From positions 1 to 31,929 of IMG/VR virus record IMGVR_UViG_3300037258_000297: a stretch of DNA of 31,929 nt; one strand, given 5' to 3'. Shown here in pieces: positions 23,101 to 29,051 of this stretch. The position numbers and the translations under genes were made by a program. Within the stretch, counting starts at the first letter, position 1, and each line of letters opens with the position of its first letter. The notes beneath the pieces were generated by a model. The model had not been told where the DNA came from. It was given only the letters and a program-made list of their open reading frames with translations, and searched no databases. The stretch comes from a virus.

Positions 23101-23401
23101 CGAGGCGGAACGCCGCGCCCGCGGCGAGCTCGACTTCGCCCAGGCCCAGGCCGACACCGCGAACATCCTCGCCGAAATGGAACGCGCGGGCCAGATGCAG
23201 AGCTGGCCGAATTTCGATCAGCACGGCGAAGTGACCGGGCAGGGCATGGGCGTCATGGGCACCTTCTCCGGCGCCGCCGTCGCCGGCCTGGTCGGCGCGG
23301 GGAGCGTCGCGGAACGCCAGCTCGAACAGAACGAGATCACCAATGCCCAGCTCGCCGCGATCCTCGCGGCGGTCACGGGCTTTAACCTGGGCCTGGGGTG
23401 A
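20165..23401 (+). CDS. Tail tape measure protein
   Basis: The longest gene here, 1078 residues, sets tail length and enters the host envelope during DNA delivery. The ATG at 20165 is preferred; an in-frame upstream start (20123) lies inside the inverted repeat. The N-terminus reads YVEIGGEASGLRKTLDQASG, then GAGFAAAGGLLSGV, a usual tape-measure opening. Residues ~260-760 hold a long series of hydrophobic, Ala/Gly/Leu/Val-rich segments suited to membrane insertion. After that come Trp-rich helices (WDWIVAKTTRAVRAIGDWVA) and a charged coiled coil near the C-terminus (RRSAELEAARGRGGEAERRA). No lysozyme or peptidase domain was noticed. It is encoded just after the chaperone pair, as in lambda. 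Confidence 0.93.
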   Translation: MPGATANGIRAGRAYVEIGGEASGLRKTLDQASGMLKGWGRKLAGIGAGFAAAGGLLSGVVLETTNEFRAMSREMASAQEVTGVGVETLGALGYAAQQCGGSLNDIVHGLPHFARFLNQVEIGSADAMHTLELLGMRAEDMSGTLVDSFLKVSTAISNLRGSKRLQATMGVFSRHGVMSAGVLAAGGDTLRALMEQGQRQGLVMTEEEVTAGHNLNRVWNQMTQSVRMLSVQVGAGLLPQWLWLIHATLGATRIALQWVRAVREWIPWLDRIATLATLAGGAIIGLGATLGVLGFALRGFVPLFNGLVGTWRAAIGAGSALVGTLVSVGRATASTALATLNLAGAVGGPVVRAFMALAGVALAPVRAALGALASAALVLGQAVLSAALLPVTLLVGGLVLLAGAAWSVATAIAGAAAAVVVAVVGGIGSALTFMAGAALAPFSSMAALIGSMYAYVVSVVAGASATGVLGGAMTALGASEGTAAAITGFLATATAVLTPVVTAAAAAYAAGSSASLVFAAALTGLGLSQVEATALTTILTTALAMYSGTVAFGAGVSAILTAALVGLGVSQSMAATITSYLAAAWVGMIALFTTATGSVTLLSIATGLLTLAKMGLSGAVSIATGVYGLFSAALLWTAAQTMNLVAWVGSLSIAQGLLAIVTPLVSGLMGLLGFVIGGVATETVIAEAVTGAWVIALGLLAVAGAGVVAVLGLMALALGGLLVLAGAAAAALVAPVIIAGALIYAFWHKISSAASTAWDWIVAKTTRAVRAIGDWVAAAWGATAAGAASAWHSIADTIGEIAGSIAARVRALTEGMGEAFATVFASIGAGNIEDALAVGWATIQLGWVRLTNFLQETWLSWRNWFLDTAEGAWVSLRELWHSGAFSLRNIWQLLGEAVSASWSAVTAFLRAQWARLVDFITGTETAAAIEGEAGEARDAAARAGTALGASFDAAAARGEYEANVARRSAELEAARGRGGEAERRARGELDFAQAQADTANILAEMERAGQMQSWPNFDQHGEVTGQGMGVMGTFSGAAVAGLVGAGSVAERQLEQNEITNAQLAAILAAVTGFNLGLG

Positions 23402-23404
23402 GCC

Positions 23405-24241
23405 ATGATCCGTATGTGGCGACTGGCCAAGGATGAATTCCTCTACAGCCCCGATCAGCCCGGATCCACGCAAAACTGGTATCTGGAGGGGACCGAGGAC
23501 GAAACCGACATTCCCGCGCAGATCGAGGCCAACGTCCCCGTGTTCGATGCGTGGGACAATCCGCGGATCGATGCCACGGCGAAGCACGTCGGCGGCGGCA
23601 CCTGGATTATCGCGGTGCGGTTTGGCGCCATCCCGCCGTTGGCCACGGGCTTGACGCTCTGGGACGTGGACACGACCGGCGGCAAGGAAAAGCGATTTCA
23701 GGCGATTGAGACCGTCACCTTCGCCAGCTCGGACGACTTCGCGAATGAGCTCGAAATCGAGAACGACGGCGCGATCGGCGTGACCGAAAGCGGGATCGAA
23801 GGCGTCGATTGCGTGATCCCGAAAATCTCGCTGAAGGCGAAGCGCAAATTCAAGACGAGCGATCTGCCCTCCGACTATCTGGACTCGCTCGAACAGCTCA
23901 CCGGCCGCACGAACGAGGCGGCCTTTGACATCGTCTATTGGGGCCAGATTTACGCCTTCGAGATCGGCGAGCTGCTGTTCATGGGCGGCGTCGTGTCGAT
24001 CGCCACCGAGACCGAGCTGGAGGTCGATTGCACGTTCGAGGGCTCACGCGACCGGCTGACGGCGGACGCAAACGGCCTCAATCTCCAGGGCTTCACCGCC
24101 CCGATTTCCAAGGCGGGCTGGGATTACATCTGGTTTCAGCACCACAACGCGACCAGCAATGGAATGCGCACCAAGAAGGTCCGCCAGGCCAACGTCGATC
24201 GCGTGTACGACAAGGGCGATTTCACCGTCCTGATTCTGTGA
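23405..24241 (+). CDS. Distal tail protein of unknown type
   Basis: ATG at 23405, three bases after the tape measure stop. The 278-residue product mixes strands and acidic turns (MWRLAKDEFLYSP, TGLTLWDVDTTGG, ELEIENDGAIGVTESG) and ends VDRVYDKGDFTVLIL. In siphoviruses the gene after the tape measure usually encodes the distal tail or hub protein, and size and beta content fit, but no specific Dit or gp19-type motif is seen. It carries no signal peptide. Confidence 0.55.
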   Translation: MIRMWRLAKDEFLYSPDQPGSTQNWYLEGTEDETDIPAQIEANVPVFDAWDNPRIDATAKHVGGGTWIIAVRFGAIPPLATGLTLWDVDTTGGKEKRFQAIETVTFASSDDFANELEIENDGAIGVTESGIEGVDCVIPKISLKAKRKFKTSDLPSDYLDSLEQLTGRTNEAAFDIVYWGQIYAFEIGELLFMGGVVSIATETELEVDCTFEGSRDRLTADANGLNLQGFTAPISKAGWDYIWFQHHNATSNGMRTKKVRQANVDRVYDKGDFTVLIL

Positions 24242-24249
24242 GCGAGGCC

Positions 24250-24657
24250 ATGCACCATCACGTCCCGCACACGAACCCGATGCGCCGCCAGTGGCTCCTC
24301 CAGCCGCCGCCGGCGGGCCTCGTCGCCCGGCTCTCGGCAGCCGTCGGCCACGTCGACAGCGCCAACACGCTCGGCCTGGGGCCGCACGCCGTGCTCGCCG
24401 CGGCCGACCTGCGCCGCCAGCACCGCGGCTATGTGCTATTGCGGCTCAGCTTCCTCGAAGCGCCGGACCGGCCCGCGCAGGACATGAGCGATCTGCTCGG
24501 CCCGCTCCAGGCGCTGGCCGAGTACCCGCGCAGGCCCAGCCCGCCCCCGAGTGAGAAACGCTTCTACGCCGACGTGCTCGACCGGCTGCGCAACAGTCCC
24601 GATCGCGCGACCGGCACGCGGATCGTCGCGCCCGGTCTGCAGGAGCCGTCACCGTGA
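24250..24657 (+). CDS. Small tail-region protein
   Basis: ATG at 24250 with GCGAGG just upstream; a GTG at 24238 that overlaps the previous stop is an alternative start adding four residues. The 135-residue product starts MHHHVPHTNPMRRQWLLQPP and has helices LVARLSAAVGHV and VLAAADLRRQ, a strand GYVLLRLSF and a basic Pro-rich end. It overlaps the next gene by four bases. No family is recognised; a role as a small tail assembly factor is inferred from position only. Confidence 0.55.
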   Translation: MHHHVPHTNPMRRQWLLQPPPAGLVARLSAAVGHVDSANTLGLGPHAVLAAADLRRQHRGYVLLRLSFLEAPDRPAQDMSDLLGPLQALAEYPRRPSPPPSEKRFYADVLDRLRNSPDRATGTRIVAPGLQEPSP

Positions 24658-26117
24658 ACGAGGCACGCACCGTCCGGCGCGGCGAATCCCTTACCCAAAT
24701 GATGCGGCGCGGCGACGTGCGCGCGCTGATTAACGCCACCGCGGAAATGTGGGATTGGTACAGCCAGCAAAAGAACGGTTTGGGCGACGGTATCCATGAT
24801 CGCTTCGCCCACCCGGCCGTGATCGAGGTGGCGAACGTCACCGGCACCGCCCTCGACCGCTTTAGCATCCTGCAGCTCACGGATCCGCTATTTCTCCCGA
24901 CCGCCGGCGCGGCGTCGCTGCTGAGCTTCCAGCAAGGCGCGGCACTGAGCGGCATCGTGCCGCCAATCGTGCCCGATCCGAACCGGTGGGTCATCACCCT
25001 GGATCCGATCCCCGCGCAGCGGGCATTGCCGGCGCCGCTCTTCGGGCGGGCCGCGATCGCGGGCGCGGTAGCGTGCCAGGTCCTCGTCACGAACACGAGC
25101 CATCAATACTGCGCGCCGGTCGGCGGCCAAACGGGCTATCTGGCGAGCGTCCCCAGCGGGCCTGGGCTGATCCTGTCCTCCTCGGGCCAGGTGGGCCTGC
25201 AGTGGTGCTACGTCTATCTGCGCTGCTGCTCGCCGGTGTCGGTCGTTGGGTTCAACTCGGGCAGCCGCGGCGTGACGGGCGGCTGCTGTCCCAACGGCTA
25301 CGCGCCGACGGTGTGCGTCACGCTGCCGACCGGCCCGGCCTACCCCGGCTCGCCGTGGCCGCAAGCGATCACGTCGATCTACGCCGGCATTCAACTGTCA
25401 TTCGTCGCGTCGTTCGACGGGCTGCTGAAAGGCCCGGTGGCAGGCTGCGGCTGGTTCGGGACCGCGGAATGCGAAAGCATTTTCGGCGACCTAGTCTATG
25501 TGATGATCACCCGCGCGCTGACCTCCGGCGGCGTCCTCGCCTGGAGCATTAACGTCTGCCTCGGCGATCGCGATGGCAATACGTACGAATGCAACGACTG
25601 GGGCGGCCCAGCCGCCGCGGATTGGGACTGCCAATCCGGCTGGATCGGCGTCGACGGCCGGTATAGCTCGCCGGGCGAGCTCGGCTCGACGGCCGTGGTG
25701 AGCGTCGGCGATTGCGCCGGCGGTGGCGGCGGTGGCGGCGGTACCGGCATTAGCTGTAGTTGTGCCGGCGGCTGCTCGGGCGTGGGCGCGCTGACGGCCA
25801 CGTACACGGACACGGTCGGGGCGTGGACGGCGATGCCCGACTCGGCGACGCTGCCGTGCCAGCCCGTCAACGCGGGCGCCGATCATGCGTGGTACGTCGT
25901 CGCCGGCGTCGCCACCGTCTTCGGTCAGGGCCAGGCGAGCGAGATCGCCTGCGGCTCCGGAAGCGCCTCAGGGGTGCCAATCTTCGCGTGGACCGATGCC
26001 GACGGCGTCGGCCACGTGGTGGAATGCGAGGCCGGCAACACTTGTTCGCCTTTCAGCGCAGTCTTCAAGGTTGACGACGGCGCCGGCAACACGATGACGG
26101 TAACGGTGATCGAATGA
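24654..26117 (+). CDS. Cys-rich structural protein of the tail region
   Basis: GTG at 24654 overlaps the upstream stop; AGGAG precedes it. The 487-residue protein has a helical start (ALINATAEMWDWYSQQ), then a beta-rich middle and a C-terminal domain with a Gly run (GGGGGGGGTG near residue 361-370). It contains over 20 Cys, many paired (CCSP, CCPNG, CSCAGGCSG), unusual for a protein folded in the cytoplasm. They could bind metal or form disulfides in the mature particle. Such size and Ser/Gly/Thr bias suit an exposed tail tip or fibre protein. No family is recognised. Confidence 0.6.
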   Translation: MNEARTVRRGESLTQMMRRGDVRALINATAEMWDWYSQQKNGLGDGIHDRFAHPAVIEVANVTGTALDRFSILQLTDPLFLPTAGAASLLSFQQGAALSGIVPPIVPDPNRWVITLDPIPAQRALPAPLFGRAAIAGAVACQVLVTNTSHQYCAPVGGQTGYLASVPSGPGLILSSSGQVGLQWCYVYLRCCSPVSVVGFNSGSRGVTGGCCPNGYAPTVCVTLPTGPAYPGSPWPQAITSIYAGIQLSFVASFDGLLKGPVAGCGWFGTAECESIFGDLVYVMITRALTSGGVLAWSINVCLGDRDGNTYECNDWGGPAAADWDCQSGWIGVDGRYSSPGELGSTAVVSVGDCAGGGGGGGGTGISCSCAGGCSGVGALTATYTDTVGAWTAMPDSATLPCQPVNAGADHAWYVVAGVATVFGQGQASEIACGSGSASGVPIFAWTDADGVGHVVECEAGNTCSPFSAVFKVDDGAGNTMTVTVIE

Positions 26118-27886
26118 AAACGCATGTCGGCTGCATCGGCGCCGGTTGCCCGCTTTGCGTCAAGCTGCGCGCGCCAGGCTATGAGCGCGTCGCCGCGCAG
26201 TTGCAGCATGGTGCGGCGATCGCCGCCCCGTGCGTCCACTTCGGCGCTGCGACGGGCGAGCAGCTCGCCGGCTGCGCCGGCTGCGGCGACAAGTCGCCCG
26301 GCTCGCCTGTCCACCACTGCCGGCTGCATGGCGCGTGCTCGCCGAGGGTGAGCGGCTATCCGGGGATCCGCTGCTGCGCGCAATGCCCGGACCGGCAGCC
26401 GGCCGACCGTGTGCAATTCGTCGTCACGGCGGACGGGATCGGCGACCACATGGCGGCCTTGACGGTCACCACGGCCTACAAGCGCGCTCACCCCGCCAGC
26501 GAGCTCACGCTGATCGTGAAGCACGCGCAATGGGTCCGGCTCTTCGAGGGCTACGACGCCCTCGCCCCAAGCCCCGTCGTGTGGGCGGCGCCGATCGTCC
26601 CGGAGATCACGCACCGCGACGGGGGCACGCACTTCGTCGAGGCGGTGGCCCGGCATCGTCCGCGCGCGCTGCCCGTGCTGCGGCCGCTGCCGGCCGAGGC
26701 GCATGCCTGGGCCGCGCCATATCGCGGCGCCGTCGTGCTGGCCCCGGTGACGCTCCAGGACGGCCACAACCGCGACTGGCTGCATTCGCACTGGCTCGAG
26801 CTGGAACGCCAGCTCCTCGCCGCCGGCTACTCCGTCGTCGTCATCGCTGGCGGCCGCGACGGACCCCATGTCTCCGGGTTCCGCTCACCGGCGCTGCTCG
26901 GCGAACCGGCCGAGCGCGTGGCAGCGCTGATGCGCGGCGCGGCGTGCGTGGTCGCCAACGAAAGCGGCATGGCCCACCTCGCCGGCGTGCTCCAGGTCCC
27001 GGCCGTCGTGCTGGCGGCGCAATTCAAGGGAGCGACGATCCACGGCTTCTATCCAAGGTCGCGCGTCATCCAGGGGCCGCTGGCCTGTAGCGGCTGCCGC
27101 TGGACGGGACCGCAGTGGCGCGAGGCGTGCCATCACCTCTGCGCCTCGCTCCAGTCGATCCCACCCGAAACGGTGCTGGCCGCGGTGAAGAAATTGGCGC
27201 CGCTGCCCGAGCCGGTGACGGTCTCCGTGCGCGTCCCAGCGCTGCGGGCGACCACTTACGAGGGGGACTACTACGACGAGCACACAGCCGCCGGCCTGGA
27301 CTACCTCGCGCATGGCGAGTGGCAGGAGCAATACGGCCACTGGCTCGCCGACGCCTTCGACTGGCGCGGCAAGGCGGTGCTCGACATCGGCTGCGCCTGC
27401 GGCTCAATCCTCAGGGGCTTCCACCGTGCCGGCGTGCATGGGCACGGCCTCGACCTGTCGGCGCATATGGTCGGCCTGGGCCGCGCGAAGTGGCCCGAGC
27501 TGGCCGACGTCCTGCACGTCGGCGACGCGGCCGAGCTGGGCCGTTTCGCCGACGGCGCCTTCGACGGCCTGCATAGTGCCCAGGTCTTCGAGCACCTCGA
27601 CCCGGCGCGCGTACCCGCCACGCTGCGCGAGCTGCGCCGCGTCATCCGCGGCGGCGGCCTGCTCTTTTGCGCGCTCGATACGACCGAGCTGTTCGCGCGG
27701 CAGGGCCGCACGATGGACACGGAAGACCCCACGCATATCTGCGTGCGGCCGCGGGCGTGGTGGCAAGAGCAATTCGCCGCCGCCGGCTGGCGCGACGTGA
27801 CCGGCGCGTGGGACGCGCGGCTACGGGAGGCGCCCGGCAGCTTTCTCGCGCGCTACGACTGGGACTACCTCGTCCTCGTTGGGTAA
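26114..27886 (+). CDS. GT9-type glycosyltransferase fused to a SAM methyltransferase
   Basis: The ATG at 26114 overlaps the upstream stop (ATGA). The 590-residue protein has three parts. Residues ~1-95 carry many Cys (CIGAGCPLC, CAGCG, CCAQC), probably zinc sites. Residues ~100-360 resemble heptosyltransferase-like GT9 enzymes: ADGIGDHMAALT at 106-117, VVIAGG at 242-247, ANESGMAHLAG at 281-291 and a late CSGC. Residues ~380-590 form a class I methyltransferase with VLDIGCACG at 422-430 and GHGLDLS. A nucleotide sugar would be moved to an acceptor, and the sugar or acceptor methylated. Placed after tail genes, it may modify a tail or surface protein, or the host surface. The target is unknown. 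Confidence 0.85.
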   Translation: MKTHVGCIGAGCPLCVKLRAPGYERVAAQLQHGAAIAAPCVHFGAATGEQLAGCAGCGDKSPGSPVHHCRLHGACSPRVSGYPGIRCCAQCPDRQPADRVQFVVTADGIGDHMAALTVTTAYKRAHPASELTLIVKHAQWVRLFEGYDALAPSPVVWAAPIVPEITHRDGGTHFVEAVARHRPRALPVLRPLPAEAHAWAAPYRGAVVLAPVTLQDGHNRDWLHSHWLELERQLLAAGYSVVVIAGGRDGPHVSGFRSPALLGEPAERVAALMRGAACVVANESGMAHLAGVLQVPAVVLAAQFKGATIHGFYPRSRVIQGPLACSGCRWTGPQWREACHHLCASLQSIPPETVLAAVKKLAPLPEPVTVSVRVPALRATTYEGDYYDEHTAAGLDYLAHGEWQEQYGHWLADAFDWRGKAVLDIGCACGSILRGFHRAGVHGHGLDLSAHMVGLGRAKWPELADVLHVGDAAELGRFADGAFDGLHSAQVFEHLDPARVPATLRELRRVIRGGGLLFCALDTTELFARQGRTMDTEDPTHICVRPRAWWQEQFAAAGWRDVTGAWDARLREAPGSFLARYDWDYLVLVG

Positions 27887-27901
27887 GCGGCTCGCTTACC
27901 C
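27881..27901. repeat. Perfect 9-bp hairpin at the end of the glycosyltransferase gene
   Basis: GGGTAAGCG pairs with CGCTTACCC around a 3-base loop. The stem includes the TAA stop at 27884-27886. It is followed by other repeats rather than a U-tract, so termination activity is doubtful. Confidence 0.7.
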
Positions 27902-27909
27902 GTCACGCC

Positions 27910-27943
27910 CGTTTGCTTTTCGCCACCGGCGCGCGCTCAATCG
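27910..27943 (+). repeat. GTTTGCTTTT-type dispersed repeat, copy 2
   Basis: CGTTTGCTTTTCGCC, then GCGCGCGCTCAATCG; it runs directly into long inverted repeat copy C and matches copies at 7355 and 28266. Confidence 0.8.
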
Positions 27944-28015
27944 TAGGGTGGGTGGAGTCTTCGGAACCCACCTTCACGCGAAAAGGTGGGTTCCGAAGAC
28001 TCCACCCACCCTACG
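27942..28015. repeat. Long inverted repeat, copy C
   Basis: Arms of about 33 bases (CG, then TAGGGTGGGTGGAGTCTTCG and onward) pair perfectly by eye around the CACGCGAA loop, which is the same as in copy A. It ends 17 bases before the ATG at 28033. Confidence 0.95.
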
Positions 28016-28032
28016 GGGCTACGGGGCTTGCC

Positions 28033-28230
28033 ATGCACGACCGCAACGGAACGCCGCTCCACGTGGGCGACACGGTGACGATCCTCGCGCGGATCGAGCG
28101 CCTATCGGTGACGGAGGACTACTGCAACGTCGACCTGGAAACGATCCACGGCCAGCGCCCGGACGGCGCGAAACGGGGCCTTTACGCGCTCAACACCGGC
28201 CTCCTCACGCTGGTCGCGCGGGCTGACTGA
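28033..28230 (+). CDS. Small beta-barrel-like hypothetical protein
   Basis: ATG at 28033; longer readings in this frame only cross repeats and shadow the glycosyltransferase. The 65-residue product MHDRNGTPLHVGDTVTILAR, then YCNVDLETIHG and LYALNTGLLTLVARAD, has the 'G-x-P-L-x-V-G-D-x-V' strand seen in small KOW/SH3-like barrels and in many short phage proteins. Function unknown. It is isolated between repeat clusters, so it may be transcribed with them as an inserted unit. Confidence 0.6.
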   Translation: MHDRNGTPLHVGDTVTILARIERLSVTEDYCNVDLETIHGQRPDGAKRGLYALNTGLLTLVARAD

Positions 28231-28265
28231 CGCCGCTGGCCATTAGTGGCACGACCGGCGAGGGC

Positions 28266-28299
28266 GGTTTGCTTTTCGCGCGCGGCGCGCGCTCAATGC
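28266..28299 (+). repeat. GTTTGCTTTT-type dispersed repeat, copy 3
   Basis: GGTTTGCTTTTCGCG, then GCGCGCGCTCAATGC; it lies after a CCATTAGTGGC motif (28238-28248) and just before palindrome copy 3. Confidence 0.8.
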
Positions 28300-28303
28300 C
28301 AGG

Positions 28304-28319
28304 GTGTAGACGTCTACAC
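28304..28319. repeat. 16-bp palindrome GTGTAGACGTCTACAC, copy 3
   Basis: Perfect palindrome 22 bases before the ATG at 28342, followed by a run of seven or more C. Same core as at 12744 and 16054. Confidence 0.9.
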
Positions 28320-28341
28320 TCCCCCCCGTGGCGGCCACGAC

Positions 28342-28638
28342 ATGGACCCGCAAACCTACGCGCAAATCGCCCAGGAGCACGGCGTCGCCGCGGCGGTGCT
28401 GGTCTTCCTGCTCGGCTGCCTGGTCGTTGTCGGCGTGTGGATGTCCCGCCAATTTGAGTGGTTCAAGAAGGAGGTCGCGCAACCCACCGTGTCGCGGCAC
28501 CTCTCGATGATGGACCAGGTCTCCACCTCCGTCGAGGCGTTGAAGGTCGGCCAGCAACAGCACACGGAAATCCTCCAGGTCCATGGCGAGGCGCTGAACG
28601 AGATCAAGGAAGCGATCACCACGGGCCGCAAGAGTTGA
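28342..28638 (+). CDS. Single-span membrane protein with coiled coil (holin/spanin-like candidate)
   Basis: ATG at 28342; an in-frame earlier start (28246) would cross the repeats. The 98-residue protein has a short N-terminus (MDPQTYAQIAQEHG), one membrane span at about residues 15-34 (VAAAVLVFLLGCLVVVGVW), then a long polar coiled coil (VSTSVEALKVGQQQHTEIL, EALNEIKEAIT). This layout is common in small phage membrane proteins that act in host lysis or anchor at the envelope. A holin or inner-membrane spanin role is a guess from shape and neighbourhood. Confidence 0.6.
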   Translation: MDPQTYAQIAQEHGVAAAVLVFLLGCLVVVGVWMSRQFEWFKKEVAQPTVSRHLSMMDQVSTSVEALKVGQQQHTEILQVHGEALNEIKEAITTGRKS

Positions 28639-28662
28639 TCCGCCCGCAACCAAGGGGAAAAC

Positions 28663-28884
28663 ATGGCAAATCCAAACGGCAGCGGAACGGGGTGCGTGGG
28701 CACGGCGCTCGCGTCCCCGTTGTTCCTCGTGCTCCTGACGCTCAAGCTCTGTCACGTAATCGACTGGTCCTGGTGGTGGGTCACGGCGCCGCTCTGGGCG
28801 CCGCTCATGCTCGCGCTATGCCTGCTGACCCTGGCCGGGATCCTCATCGGCCTGGCTGCCCGGTGGGACCTGCACAAGGGCTAA
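28663..28884 (+). CDS. Two-span small membrane protein
   Basis: ATG at 28663 with AAGGGGAAAA upstream, 25 bases after the previous stop. The 73-residue protein has two hydrophobic segments (PLFLVLLTLKLCHVI and LWAPLMLALCLLTLAGILIG) joined by DWSWWWVTAP. The motif K-L-x-x-V-I-D-W-S-W-W-W-V is that of small phage membrane proteins often labelled 'transmembrane Fragile-X-F'. Their role is not settled; a holin-like function is possible given the size and the neighbouring membrane protein. Confidence 0.7.
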   Translation: MANPNGSGTGCVGTALASPLFLVLLTLKLCHVIDWSWWWVTAPLWAPLMLALCLLTLAGILIGLAARWDLHKG

Positions 28885-29015
28885 ACCCCAGCCGCGGGAC
28901 CCGGCGGCAGCGATCCGGACGGCACAACTGGCCACATGGCCAACCGCCTGCCCAACGCCTCGGCATCGGAGGCGGGCCGACCGCGAAAGCTGACCGCCGG
29001 GACTCTTTTTGCCTT

Positions 29016-29043
29016 CTTCGTGTTCCTTCGTGTCCTTCGTGGA
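29016..29043 (+). repeat. TTCGTG triple repeat, copy 4 (forward, upstream bracket of S53 gene)
   Basis: CTTCGTGTTCCTTCGTG, then TCCTTCGTGGAA; it ends about nine bases before the ATG of the peptidase at 29052. Its inverted partner is at 30878-30906 with about one mismatch over 27 bases. Confidence 0.9.
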
Positions 29044-29051
29044 AAAAAAAC

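Noticed and set aside
22049-23587. Long minus-strand open frame opposite the tape measure
   Set aside because: Composition is that of an antisense shadow (Arg/Gly/Asp-rich), and the tape measure on the other strand is clear.
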